Assembly: GCF_018687095.1 (NCBI RefSeq)
Contig: NZ_CP061286.1
Coordinates: 1,907,865-1,971,864, forward strand
DNA length: 64,000 nucleotides
Source of the DNA: Polynucleobacter sp. MWH-UH25E
GTDB lineage: Bacteria > Pseudomonadota > Gammaproteobacteria > Burkholderiales > Burkholderiaceae
Direction of reading: 5' to 3'
The notes beneath the pieces are model-generated. The model saw only the letters and a list, made by a program, of their open reading frames with translations. It did no database searches and was not told where the DNA came from. The position numbers were made by a program, and so were the translations under genes. This document shows, piece after piece, positions 51,816 to 61,419 of this stretch. Each line of letters begins with the position of its first letter. Within the stretch, counting starts at the first letter, position 1.

Positions 51816-52826
51816 TTAATTGACAGAATTTTCTTTAGCTTGAAAGCGCAACATTTCGCCAGCCTCACCTAAACCTTGTAAACACAATTTCGCTGGAATT
51901 CTTTTTCCGCCAGGCTTTTGCATTTCTAAAATTTCAATTACTCCGGTGCCGCACTTTACAAAAACACTCTCGTCTCCAAAGCTAAGCACTTGTCCCAAAT
52001 CAGCCTGTTCTGCGCTCGGCGCATTTCTGGGAATTCGAGAATTCCACAGCTTTAGGCTTAAGTTGCCAATCGAACTAGTGGCCCCAGGAAAAGGGTTGAA
52101 TGCCCGAATTCTGGCATCAATTTTCTGGGCATCATTACCCCAGTCAATCTCTGCTTCATCCTTTACTATCTTTTCAGCATAAGTGATTCCTTGTGCTGAT
52201 TGTGGACTCCGAGGCAAGCTACCAACGGTTTCAAGCTGATGCAACGTATTAACAATTAATTTCGCGCCCAATCTTGCCAGCCTATCGTGCAAAGTGGTGC
52301 TGGTTTCATTCGAAGCAATATCAAGCTCTTCAACCATTACGGTATCGCCAGTATCTAGACCAGCGTCCATTTGCATAATGCAAATACCTGTTTTGGCATC
52401 GCCAGACTCAATCGCACGCTGAATAGGTGCAGCGCCTCGCCACCGCGGCAAAAGCGAAGCATGAATATTAAAGCTCCCAAATCTTCCAGGGCGCTCAGCG
52501 ATATCCAAAATCTCTTGCGGCAAAATCAAGCCGTATGCAACCACAACCATTGCATCAAAATCAGCTTCAGAAAGTTGCTTGTATGCTTCCTCAGCCTGAA
52601 TTTTTTTCTGTGGATCTGCAGCGTTTCGCCTAAGGGTTTCTGGTTGCAGAACAGGAATATTTTTTTCTAAAGCGAACTGCTTTACTGGGCTTGCCTGTAA
52701 ATGCATGCCTCTGCCAGCTCGGCGATCAGGCTGTGTCAAAGCCAAAACAATATTGTGACCAGCTCCCTCAATCGCACGCATTGCTTGCGCCGCAAAATCG
52801 GGGGTGCCAGCAAAAACGATTTTCAT
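51816..52826 (-). CDS. fmt: methionyl-tRNA formyltransferase
   Basis: 336 residues. MKIVFAGTPDFAAQAMRAIE opens the formyl-transferase domain; the folate-binding and catalytic core includes GSFNIHASLLPRWRGAAPIQRAI (N-x-H) and MQMDAGLDTGD (Asp). A C-terminal Fmt_C domain begins near residue 215. ATG 52826 fits the family; the seven-codon extension to 52847 overlaps def. Seven bases follow the def stop. Confidence 0.95.
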   Translation of the reverse strand: MKIVFAGTPDFAAQAMRAIEGAGHNIVLALTQPDRRAGRGMHLQASPVKQFALEKNIPVLQPETLRRNAADPQKKIQAEEAYKQLSEADFDAMVVVAYGLILPQEILDIAERPGRFGSFNIHASLLPRWRGAAPIQRAIESGDAKTGICIMQMDAGLDTGDTVMVEELDIASNETSTTLHDRLARLGAKLIVNTLHQLETVGSLPRSPQSAQGITYAEKIVKDEAEIDWGNDAQKIDARIRAFNPFPGATSSIGNLSLKLWNSRIPRNAPSAEQADLGQVLSFGDESVFVKCGTGVIEILEMQKPGGKRIPAKLCLQGLGEAGEMLRFQAKENSVN

Positions 52827-52833
52827 TCGTTTG

Positions 52834-53349
52834 TTAGCGCTGACCAAGTAATTCTTTGCTGCGCTTTTTCATCTTTTGTGAAATACGATTGCGCTTCAAC
52901 AAAGATAGGTATTCAACAAATACCTTGCCTTGTAAATGATCTAGTTCGTGTTGCAAACAAACCGCCAACAATCCATCCGCATCAACCTCAAACTCTTTTC
53001 CGTCGATATCCAGAGCCTTCACTTTCACCTGTGCTGGACGCTCTACTTCATCATAAAACTCTGGCACCGAGAGGCAACCTTCACGCCAAGTTTTTTTCTC
53101 AGGGCTTGCCCAAACAATTTCGGGATTAATAAACACCATCAATTCATTTTGGTTGTCAGAAACATCGATAACAACAATGCGCTCATGAATATCAACCTGG
53201 GTTGCCGCTAAACCGACACCTGGAGCTTCGTACATCGTTTCGGCCATATCAGCGACTATTTTTTTAATGCGCGCATCTACCGTTGCCACAGGTTTGGCAA
53301 CCTTGTGCAAGCGCGGATCAGGATAGCTAAGGACATTTAATAAGGCCAT
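52834..53349 (-). CDS. def: peptide deformylase
   Basis: 171 residues, removing N-formyl from new proteins. Metal-enzyme motifs: GVGLAATQV (motif I), EGCLSVP (motif II, Cys ligand) and LQHELDHLQG (motif III, HExxH). The start MALLNVLSYPDPRL at ATG 53349 is standard; the frame extends upstream to 53451 but that would overlap dprA. First gene of the def-fmt-rsmB-DUF4390-ntrY-ntrX operon. Confidence 0.95.
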   Translation of the reverse strand: MALLNVLSYPDPRLHKVAKPVATVDARIKKIVADMAETMYEAPGVGLAATQVDIHERIVVIDVSDNQNELMVFINPEIVWASPEKKTWREGCLSVPEFYDEVERPAQVKVKALDIDGKEFEVDADGLLAVCLQHELDHLQGKVFVEYLSLLKRNRISQKMKKRSKELLGQR

Positions 53350-53412
53350 GTAGGAATTATCCAACAGAGCAATCCATCTGTCCCAATTGCTTTCATTTCC
53401 CCAGTCTTCAAA

Positions 53413-54108
53413 ATGATTAATCCGAATCTCGAAACCAAAACCCGCATGCACACACTGTTCCGAAAAGATAAAAACTATCCACCACGCCTAAATGATTTGT
53501 TTGACCCTCCCAATCCGCTATATATAACAGGCAATCTAGGCTTATTGAAAATGCCCATGATCGCCATCATTGGTTCTCGTCAAGCTAGCGCACGCGGTCT
53601 TAGGAATGCCACCATATTCGCGAACCAACTAGCTCAAGCTGGGTTTCTAATCATTTCGGGGCTAGCAAGAGGTATTGACGGTGCAGCTCATCGAGCCACG
53701 CTAAGCGGGCCTTCCATGTACTTCACGGCGGCGGTGTGTGGAACCGGATTAGATATTGTTTACCCTAAAGAGCATTTGGGACTGGCAGCCGAAATTAGTC
53801 AACAAGGCTTATTAATTTCTGAGCTGAGCCCAAGCACCGGCCCCAAAGCCTTTCACTTTCCTAGACGAAATCGAATTATTGCGGCCCTAGCATTGGGGGT
53901 AGTGGTGATTGAAGCGGCTGAAAATTCCGGCTCATTGATAACCGCCCGAATCGCCGCAGACCTTGGAAGGGAGGTTTTTGCACTTCCCGGCTCCGCGCAC
54001 GACCCGCTTTATGCAGGCTGCCACCAGCTAATCCAACAAGGCGCCAAGCTGGTTTGTAAGCCTAATGAGGTGCTAGAAGAGCTGGTTTTCCATAAAAGCC
54101 GCATTTAA
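53413..54108 (+). CDS. dprA: DNA-processing protein DprA, short form
   Basis: 231 residues comprising essentially only the Rossmann-like DNA-binding domain: IAIIGSRQASARGLRNA, ISGLARGIDGAAHRATL, TAAVCGTGLDIVYPKEH, SELSPSTGPKAFHFPRRNRI and EAAENSGSLITARIAADLGREVFALPG. Usual DprA proteins are about 360 residues, with an N-terminal SAM-like and often a C-terminal winged-helix domain; both are missing. It loads RecA on incoming single strands in natural transformation. Divergent from def, 63 bases apart, with no visible ribosome site before ATG 53413. Confidence 0.88.
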   Translation: MINPNLETKTRMHTLFRKDKNYPPRLNDLFDPPNPLYITGNLGLLKMPMIAIIGSRQASARGLRNATIFANQLAQAGFLIISGLARGIDGAAHRATLSGPSMYFTAAVCGTGLDIVYPKEHLGLAAEISQQGLLISELSPSTGPKAFHFPRRNRIIAALALGVVVIEAAENSGSLITARIAADLGREVFALPGSAHDPLYAGCHQLIQQGAKLVCKPNEVLEELVFHKSRI

Positions 54109-54128
54109 ACCCATAAAAATGGGGTTTT
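54108..54128 (+). terminator. probable terminator after dprA
   Basis: AACCCAT-AAAA-ATGGGGTT followed by TTCT, starting at the dprA stop codon. The T tail is short. The remaining bases to 54291 hold the topB leader and no other gene. Confidence 0.55.
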
Positions 54129-54291
54129 CTCTGAGCCGCAAGCTCAAAACGAGGGCTTTTTGGACTTTTCTGGATTTATCGGTTAATAATAAAAAAGGGG
54201 GTTTAAAGGGGTTCAAGCCAAATTCAGGTTAAATTGGCACTCCTTAATACCCAGCAAAAACATCTATTTCAGCTCAAATTTAGGCAAACGC

Positions 54292-56955
54292 GTGGCAAAA
54301 GCACCTTCCAAAAGCAGCTCCAAGACCTCTTCGGTAGAACACCCTAAGGCACTTATCATTGCCGAAAAACCTTCGGTTGCCAATGACATTGCCAAAGCTC
54401 TGGGCGGGTTTACAAAACATGAAGACTATTTTGAAAGCGATGATTTTCTAATTTCTTCAGCTGTTGGCCACCTATTGGAAATTGCCGCACCGGAAGAATA
54501 TGACGTTAAGCGTGGCAAATGGTCATTTGCCAACCTGCCTGTGGTGCCGCCCTATTTTGATCTTCGGCCAATTGCTAAAACCGAATCACGCTTAAAAGTT
54601 TTACAAAAACTCATCAAGCGCAAAGATGTCACCTCGCTCATTAATGCATGCGACGCGGGACGTGAAGGCGAACTCATTTTCAGATTGATCGCACAGCATG
54701 CAAAAGCATCGCAAACTGTAAAGCGACTTTGGTTGCAATCAATGACGCCAGCTGCAATACGTGAAGGATTTGCAAGCTTGCGCACCGATGAAGAAATGCA
54801 ACCCTTAGCAGATGCAGCACGCTGCCGCTCTGAGGCTGATTGGCTTGTAGGCATCAACGGCACGCGTGCTATGACTGCTTTCAACAGCAAAAGTGGTGGC
54901 TTCTTTTTAACTACTGTTGGACGCGTTCAAACACCTACGCTCTCCATTGTGGTCGAGCGCGAAGAGTTAATTCGTAAGTTCGTATCAAAAGATTATTGGG
55001 AAGTTAAAGCCGAATTTATTGCTGCTGCGGGCGTCTATGAGGGTCGCTGGTTTGATCCTAAATTTAAAAAAGATGCTGCTGAACCAGATGCACGCGAGAA
55101 TCGTCTTTGGAGCGAGGCTGCGGCGCAAAGCATTGTGACTGCTTGTCGTGGAAAAAAAGCAAGTGTTACCGAGGAATCAAAACCCACAACTCAACTTGCC
55201 CCACAACTATTTGACTTAACTAGCTTGCAACGCGAAGCAAATGCGCGCTTTGGTTTCTCAGCAAAAAATACTCTGGGATTGGCACAGGCGCTGTATGAAC
55301 GTCACAAAGTTCTGACATACCCGCGTACTGATGCAAAGGCACTTCCTGAGGATTATTTAGATACCGTTAAGCAAACCATTGAAAACTTAGCGGATCATTC
55401 TCACGAATATCAGCCATTTGCAAAGCAGATCTTGCAAGGAGATCCTAAGGATCCAAAAACAAAAGCGGGTTATGGCTGGATCAAACCAAATAAGCGCATC
55501 TTCGATAACTCCAAGATCTCTGATCACTTCGCAATTATTCCAACCTTGGAAACCCCAAAAAGCCTAAGTGAGCCTGAAGCAAAACTGTATGACTTAGTAG
55601 TGCGTCGCTTCTTAGCGGTTTTCTACCCCGCCGCCGAATTTAAGGTAACGACCCGCATAACAGAAGCCGCCGGTCACCACTTCAAAACGGAAGGGCGCGT
55701 TCTTGTTAATCCAGGTTGGTTGACTGTTTACGGCAAATCCAATCAAGCTGATGATGAGCTTGTCCCAGTTCAAGAAGGCGAATCTGTTCAAACAGAATCT
55801 GTACTTGCCGTTCCTCTCAAAACCAAGCCGCCAGCACGCTATACGGAAGCAACCCTGCTTTCAGCCATGGAAAGCGCAGGCAAATGGGTTGATGATGATG
55901 AAATGCGCGAGGCCATGGCTGAGAAGGGCTTAGGTACGCCAGCAACTCGCGCCGCCATTATCGAAGGACTGCTGGCAGAAAAATACATTGTGCGGGAAGT
56001 TCGCGAGCTAATTCCAACCGCGAAAGCATTCCAGTTAATGACGCTGTTACGCGGACTCGATGTTGAGGAACTTACACGTCCAGACTTGACCGGTAGCTGG
56101 GAAAACAAACTCTCCCTTATTGAACACGGCAAGATGAATCGCGATACCTTCATGCAAGAGATCGCGCAAATGACCCAGCGTATTGTGAAACGAGCGAAAG
56201 AATATGACAGCGACACTATTCCGGGCGACTACGCTACGTTGACTACCCCATGCCCACACTGCAAGGGGCCGGTAAAAGAAAACTATCGTCGCTTTGCTTG
56301 CGAAAAATGTGGTTTCACGATTAGCAAAACGCCTGGTGGTCGCGCATTTGAATACCCCGAGGTGGAAGAGCTGTTGCGTGAAAAAACCATCGGGCCACTT
56401 CAGGGCTTCCGCAGCAAAATGGGTCGTCCGTTTGCTGCAATTATTAAACTCTCTGAAATCCCCGAGGATGATGCTGACTACCCAAATGCTGGCTATAAGC
56501 TAGAGTTTGATTTTGGCAACACAAAAGAAGATGAAACCGAAGCGATTGATTTCACAGGCCGCCAAGCATTGGGAGTTTGTCCTAAATGCTCGGGCGCGGT
56601 ATATGAAGACGGCATGCGATATGTATGCGAGAACAATACCGGCCCAAGCAAATCTTGTGACTTTAAGACCGGCAAAGTTGTTCTTCAACAAGAAGTATCC
56701 GCTGAACAAATTCAGAAGCTTTTAAAAGAAGGCAAAACGGATCTATTAAGCAACTTCAAATCCAATCGCACTGGTCGTGGCTTTAAGGCTTATCTAGCTT
56801 TAGGTGCAGATGGGAAAATTGGTTTTGAATTCGAAGCCAAAGCGCCAGGCGCTGCCAAGGCGCCAGCCAAAAAACGTGCGGGGGCGAGCGCTGCTACTAA
56901 ATCAGCAGCAAAGCCTAAGCGTGCGAGCAAGGCGAAATCATCTTCGAACAGTTGA
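54292..56955 (+). CDS. topB: DNA topoisomerase III
   Basis: 887 residues, type IA. TOPRIM domain (ALIIAEKPSVANDIAKAL; DAGREGELIFRLI), active-site Tyr in KVLTYPRTDAKALP near residue 343, and TPATRAAIIEGL. Two C-terminal zinc-finger-like units (CPHCKGPVKENYRRFACEKC; CPKCSGAVYEDGMRYVC) precede a Lys/Ala-rich tail (about 845-887). The start is GTG 54292. The last 166 bases overlap the 3' end of the convergent oxidoreductase. It decatenates replication intermediates. Confidence 0.93.
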   Translation: MAKAPSKSSSKTSSVEHPKALIIAEKPSVANDIAKALGGFTKHEDYFESDDFLISSAVGHLLEIAAPEEYDVKRGKWSFANLPVVPPYFDLRPIAKTESRLKVLQKLIKRKDVTSLINACDAGREGELIFRLIAQHAKASQTVKRLWLQSMTPAAIREGFASLRTDEEMQPLADAARCRSEADWLVGINGTRAMTAFNSKSGGFFLTTVGRVQTPTLSIVVEREELIRKFVSKDYWEVKAEFIAAAGVYEGRWFDPKFKKDAAEPDARENRLWSEAAAQSIVTACRGKKASVTEESKPTTQLAPQLFDLTSLQREANARFGFSAKNTLGLAQALYERHKVLTYPRTDAKALPEDYLDTVKQTIENLADHSHEYQPFAKQILQGDPKDPKTKAGYGWIKPNKRIFDNSKISDHFAIIPTLETPKSLSEPEAKLYDLVVRRFLAVFYPAAEFKVTTRITEAAGHHFKTEGRVLVNPGWLTVYGKSNQADDELVPVQEGESVQTESVLAVPLKTKPPARYTEATLLSAMESAGKWVDDDEMREAMAEKGLGTPATRAAIIEGLLAEKYIVREVRELIPTAKAFQLMTLLRGLDVEELTRPDLTGSWENKLSLIEHGKMNRDTFMQEIAQMTQRIVKRAKEYDSDTIPGDYATLTTPCPHCKGPVKENYRRFACEKCGFTISKTPGGRAFEYPEVEELLREKTIGPLQGFRSKMGRPFAAIIKLSEIPEDDADYPNAGYKLEFDFGNTKEDETEAIDFTGRQALGVCPKCSGAVYEDGMRYVCENNTGPSKSCDFKTGKVVLQQEVSAEQIQKLLKEGKTDLLSNFKSNRTGRGFKAYLALGADGKIGFEFEAKAPGAAKAPAKKRAGASAATKSAAKPKRASKAKSSSNS

Positions 56956-58016
56956 GCGGCAATTAACTTGGCTGCCAAAGCAGACCACAATATTCCTCGC
57001 GATCCCAACGCGGTAGCGAGGAATATTCCTGGTCGATGGGGAAGGGCGCCAATGATTGGCAAACGGTCGCCGGCAACGCATCGCACACCAACAAAATGAT
57101 CATGCTTTACAAGACCGCCGGAATCGCCTTCTAAAAAGTTCACTAAATTTTTTGCTTGTTCGCGATTAAAGTCATCGCTCGCCTCTCTTGGGGCAAGATT
57201 ATCTTCGCCCTCATCAAAACTTGAGCCAACAATCCATCGGTAACTGCCGTCATCCTGGCGCTCTGCGGGCAAGCAATAGCCATCGCCCGACAATCCCACC
57301 TTAGGCAGTTTCTCAACCCATGGATCATGCGGTTGAATTGAGAAAATACTCAACTGCCCGCGCACTGGCTTTAGGGGCAAACGAACTCCGATGCTAGTGA
57401 GTAATTTTTTGCTCTCCATTGCCGCGGCAATCACCACCTTATCCGAGGAGGCAATGGCTTGATCATGAGAATTCAACAAAAACCATTTGCCATCTACTTG
57501 TTCAAGTTTTGAAACTTCTGTATTCCATAAACAAGTTAGGCCCTGTTGTGATTGCAGGAGATCATTGCTTGCTTTCGACAAATTGAGACATGCACCCCGG
57601 GAAATCCAAACGCCACTTTGAGGTATTCCACATACTTTTTGCGCTTCTTCGCTATCGAGAGGAATGGCAATTTCCTCTCCGAGTTCTAATGAACGCAAAT
57701 GTTGAATAAGTTCAGCTCGATTGAATAATTTTTCTTTTTTGGTCGGCTGAAAAATTCCGTGGGCACGCCACTCTTTGCCCCATCTTGATTCAGCCAATAA
57801 AAAAGCCAATCGCGTTAAACGCAATAAACGTGGGGAGCCTTTACCTATATGGGGATGCGCTATTGCGTAAGCATGGCTTGAGCAAGCGCTGGCAGGATGG
57901 CTGGCAACATCAACAACACAAACCGACTGATTGCGCGCAAGCAATTCATTGGCAATTGTTGCACCACATATGCCAGCCCCAATCACCACAATGTCATGGT
58001 GTTGGGGTTGGGTCAT
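56790..58016 (-). CDS. FAD-dependent oxidoreductase, MnmC C-domain-like
   Basis: 408 residues from ATG 58016. GAGICGATIANELLARNQSVCVVD binds FAD; HAYAIAHPHIGKGSPRLLRLTRLAF, VRGQLSIFS, VGVRCVAGDRLPIIGALP and TALGSRGILWSALAAKLIAAQL match the C-terminal half of MnmC, which modifies tRNA wobble uridine. The N-terminal methyltransferase half is absent. The family's terminal P-x-RF motif (LAPARF) is encoded opposite the topB tail, so the overlap is real rather than a missed stop; about 27 residues follow it. Upstream neighbour pckG is 40 bases away. Confidence 0.8.
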   Translation of the reverse strand: MTQPQHHDIVVIGAGICGATIANELLARNQSVCVVDVASHPASACSSHAYAIAHPHIGKGSPRLLRLTRLAFLLAESRWGKEWRAHGIFQPTKKEKLFNRAELIQHLRSLELGEEIAIPLDSEEAQKVCGIPQSGVWISRGACLNLSKASNDLLQSQQGLTCLWNTEVSKLEQVDGKWFLLNSHDQAIASSDKVVIAAAMESKKLLTSIGVRLPLKPVRGQLSIFSIQPHDPWVEKLPKVGLSGDGYCLPAERQDDGSYRWIVGSSFDEGEDNLAPREASDDFNREQAKNLVNFLEGDSGGLVKHDHFVGVRCVAGDRLPIIGALPHRPGIFLATALGSRGILWSALAAKLIAAQLFEDDFALLARLGFAADLVAALAPARFLAGALAAPGALASNSKPIFPSAPKAR

Positions 58017-58056
58017 CAACAAATTTTAGTAATGCGGGTTTTAATTGCTTTATGAA

Positions 58057-59922
58057 TTAAGCATTAAGGCGCTGTTCGATCTTGGCACGAGTTTCTTTTA
58101 ACTCTTTTGGTAAGCGCTCGCCTAGGTGCTCGAACAAGTCTGTATGGAGCTTCAACTCATTTTTCCACTCATCAACAGCAACAGTGATGGCTTTAGCAAA
58201 CTTCTCTGCAGAATAGTCTAAGCCACCCCAATGCATATCGCCGTACTCGGGAGTAATACCAAATGGAGTTTCTTTACCGTTGGCCTTGCCCTCCGCACGA
58301 TTCAAAATCCAAGAGAGAACACGCATGTTTTCGCCAAAGCCTGGCCATACGAATTTGCCACTCTCATCTTTGCGGAACCAGTTCACGCAATAGATCTTTG
58401 GCAATACAGCGCCTTCGGCTTCTAACTTCTTGCCGATGTTGAGCCAATGCTGGAAGTAATCGCTCATGTTGTAACCAGCAAATGCGATCATCGCAAATGG
58501 GTCGCGACGAACAACACCGATCTGGCCAGTGATAGCCGCGGTGGTTTCAGAGCCCAAGGTAGCGGCCATGTAAACACCCTCAACCCAATCACGCGCTTCG
58601 CTTACCAAAGGCACGGTATTGGAGCGGCGACCGCCGAACAAAAATGCATCGATTGGAACGCCTTCTGGATCATCCCACTTTGGATCTACTGCCGGGTTAT
58701 TGGTTGCAGCTACTGTGAAACGTGAGTTTGGATGGGCAGCTTTGCGACCCGCTGCGCCATCTGCTGGAGTCCAGTCTTTGCCCTGCCAATCAATCAAATG
58801 CGCAGGTGGAGTTTCTGTCAAACCCTCCCACCAAACATCACCATCATCAGTCAAACCAACGTTAGTAAAGATAACGTCTTGATTTAAAGAATCGATACAG
58901 TTTTGGTTGGTTTGGCGGTTTGTGCCAGGAGCAACACCAAAGTAACCAGACTCTGGATTAATCGCAAATAAACGTGTCTTGCCTGTAACAGGATCTTTAC
59001 GAGGTTTGATCCATGCAATGTCATCGCCAATGGTGGTTACTTTCCAACCATCAAATCCTTTGGGTGGAATCATCATAGAGAAATTGGTTTTGCCGCAAGC
59101 AGAAGGGAAGGCTGCAGCAATGTGGTATTTCTTGCCTTCAGGCGATGTCACACCCAAAATCAACATGTGCTCTGCTAACCAACCCTGATCGCGGCCCATG
59201 TTAGATGCGATACGCAAAGCAAAGCATTTTTTGCCCAACAATGCATTGCCGCCATAGCCTGAACCGAAAGACCAAATCTCACGAGTTTCTGGGTAGTGAA
59301 CGATGTATTTGGTTTTGTTATTTGGCCAAGCAACATCTTTTTCGCCAGCAGCCAATGGCTTGCCAACAGTATGGATACAGGGAACGAATTCGCCATCAGC
59401 ACCCAGTTGATCGATAACAGCCTTACCCATACGAGTCATTAGGCGCATATTGATTGCAACATATGGGCTGTCAGATAGCTCAACACCAATGTGAGCAATT
59501 GGAGAACCGATTGGACCCATTGAAAATGGAACCACATACATTGTTCTGCCGCGCATGCAACCATCGAACAAAGGTTGCAATGTCGCACGCATTTCGCTTG
59601 GCTCTACCCAGTTATTTGTAGGGCCAGCGTCTTCTTTTTTAGCCGAGCAAATGAAAGTACGGTCTTCAACGCGCGCCACATCCTCAGGATCAGATAGGGC
59701 CAAAAATGAGTTTTTACGCTTAGCGGGATTTAGGCGTTTGAAAACGCCCGCACTAACTAACAACTCACAAAACTCATCGTATTCAGCTTGAGAGCCGTCA
59801 CACCAACGAATTGCATCTGGCTTAGTGAGGGCAGCAACTTCTGCAACCCACTTAATTAAACGCTCGTTTTTTACGTAAGCTGGCGCATTCACATTGATCT
59901 GGCTGCTAGCGGTTGAAGTCAT
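58057..59922 (-). CDS. pckG: phosphoenolpyruvate carboxykinase (GTP)
   Basis: 621 residues; converts oxaloacetate and GTP to PEP and CO2 in gluconeogenesis. Nucleotide and metal motifs: FPSACGKTNFSMM (kinase-1a loop with reactive Cys), GDDIAWIKP (kinase-2), RRDPFAMIAFAGYNMSDYFQHW and a specific GTP-type NWFRKDE region. Length and order fit the GTP-dependent class, not the ATP-dependent PckA. ATG 59922; about 100 non-coding AT-rich bases separate it from mnmE. Confidence 0.96.
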   Translation of the reverse strand: MTSTASSQINVNAPAYVKNERLIKWVAEVAALTKPDAIRWCDGSQAEYDEFCELLVSAGVFKRLNPAKRKNSFLALSDPEDVARVEDRTFICSAKKEDAGPTNNWVEPSEMRATLQPLFDGCMRGRTMYVVPFSMGPIGSPIAHIGVELSDSPYVAINMRLMTRMGKAVIDQLGADGEFVPCIHTVGKPLAAGEKDVAWPNNKTKYIVHYPETREIWSFGSGYGGNALLGKKCFALRIASNMGRDQGWLAEHMLILGVTSPEGKKYHIAAAFPSACGKTNFSMMIPPKGFDGWKVTTIGDDIAWIKPRKDPVTGKTRLFAINPESGYFGVAPGTNRQTNQNCIDSLNQDVIFTNVGLTDDGDVWWEGLTETPPAHLIDWQGKDWTPADGAAGRKAAHPNSRFTVAATNNPAVDPKWDDPEGVPIDAFLFGGRRSNTVPLVSEARDWVEGVYMAATLGSETTAAITGQIGVVRRDPFAMIAFAGYNMSDYFQHWLNIGKKLEAEGAVLPKIYCVNWFRKDESGKFVWPGFGENMRVLSWILNRAEGKANGKETPFGITPEYGDMHWGGLDYSAEKFAKAITVAVDEWKNELKLHTDLFEHLGERLPKELKETRAKIEQRLNA

Positions 59923-60023
59923 ATGTTTCCCTATGAAAATTGAATTTTTTAATCCGATGATTTTAACATTTTGGTCACATTTACCGTATTGACCGCCCGC
60001 ATAAGAGTAGGGGGATTAGACGA

Positions 60024-61388
60024 TTATTTGCCTATGCAAAATTGACTAAAAATCTTGCCCAAAAGGTCGTCTGGAAGAAGCTTTCCAGTGATTTGGCCAA
60101 GGTGGTTTTGGGCTAAAGCGAGCTCTTCTGCAAGCAATTCCAGCGAATTGTTGCCATTTGCTGCGAACTGCTCCGATCTTGCAATATGTTCTGATGCCCT
60201 TTCAATACAGTCCAGATGACGCCTGCGGCTGACAATAACGCCCTCTTGAGTGCCGCCCCAACCAACCCTTTTTAGAATTTCCTGTTTTAAGGCATCGACC
60301 CCTTGGCCGGTTTTAGCTGAAATAGCAATTACATTGTTCAAAGCAGATGTCGCACCAAGCTCCAGAAGGTCGGCTTTATTTACCACCTCCAAAATTGCGC
60401 ACTTTGGCGGAATGGCCCCTAAAACTCGTTTTTTCAGACCATCATCCTCCGAATCCACATTAGGGGCGCTTAAGAAAATAACTAGATCCGCAGAATGAAT
60501 GGCCTCCCAGGTTCGTTCTATTCCTTTGGCCTCGACCTCGTCTGAGGTCTGTCTTAATCCTGCGGTATCAATAACGTGCATGGGCACGCCTTCAATTTGA
60601 ATGCTTTCCTTAATCCGATCTCGGGTAGTCCCCGCGATGGCGGTCACGATCGCTACCTCTTCGCCAGCCAATGTATTTAGCAAAGAACTTTTGCCAACGT
60701 TTGGCGCACCAACCAAAACCAGTTGTATGCCGTCCCGCAAAATTTTGCCTTGCTTGGCTCCATTTTGAAGTATTTGCAATTTTGTTTTTACAGCACTCAA
60801 ACGCTCGCGTGCATGGGCGTTTTCTAAAAACTCAATTTCTTCTTCGGGAAAGTCCAGCGTGGACTCAACCAAAATTCGTAACTGCGTGATTTCTTCTACA
60901 AGGGCATTCACATCATCCGAAAAATTTCCCTGCAAAGATCTTGCCGCGCCTCGAACAGCAGCCTCGCTTTGAGCATCAATCAAATCTGCTATTGCCTCGG
61001 CCTGAGCTAAATCAATCTTATTATTTAGATAAGCCCGCAGACTAAACTCGCCGGGCTCAGCAATCTCTAAGCCGATATCTTTCCCAAGCTCAAGACATCG
61101 CTGCATAACCAACTCAAGCAAATGTGGTCCGCCATGACACTGCAGCTCAAGAATGTCTTCGCCCGTAAAGGAAGCGGGGGCAACAAAATAGATCGCAAGC
61201 ACCTGATCAATAAGCTGGCCAAGCTTGTCTCGCAAAGCCAGTAATGTTGCTTGTCTTGGTTGAAGATTTTTTTGAAACAAGGCTTGAATAAGCCCTGTTA
61301 AATTTTGTCCGCTGATGCGGATTACACCGACCCCAGCCTTGCCTGGGGCAGTAGCAATAGCAATGATGGGAATCTTACGCGTCACCAT
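60024..61388 (-). CDS. mnmE: tRNA-modification GTPase MnmE
   Basis: 454 residues; with MnmG it adds the carboxymethylaminomethyl group to wobble U34. N-terminal folate-binding domain (IAIATAPGKAGVGVIRISG), helical domain, and an inserted G domain (GAPNVGKSSLLNTLAG, DTAGLR, NKAD) near 225-380. The C-terminal CIGK, with the catalytic Cys, ends the protein exactly. Located just after yidC in the origin-proximal group. Confidence 0.96.
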   Translation of the reverse strand: MVTRKIPIIAIATAPGKAGVGVIRISGQNLTGLIQALFQKNLQPRQATLLALRDKLGQLIDQVLAIYFVAPASFTGEDILELQCHGGPHLLELVMQRCLELGKDIGLEIAEPGEFSLRAYLNNKIDLAQAEAIADLIDAQSEAAVRGAARSLQGNFSDDVNALVEEITQLRILVESTLDFPEEEIEFLENAHARERLSAVKTKLQILQNGAKQGKILRDGIQLVLVGAPNVGKSSLLNTLAGEEVAIVTAIAGTTRDRIKESIQIEGVPMHVIDTAGLRQTSDEVEAKGIERTWEAIHSADLVIFLSAPNVDSEDDGLKKRVLGAIPPKCAILEVVNKADLLELGATSALNNVIAISAKTGQGVDALKQEILKRVGWGGTQEGVIVSRRRHLDCIERASEHIARSEQFAANGNNSLELLAEELALAQNHLGQITGKLLPDDLLGKIFSQFCIGK

Positions 61389-61419
61389 TGCTATTTGCCT
61401 TTAACAAACCTAAGCCATT

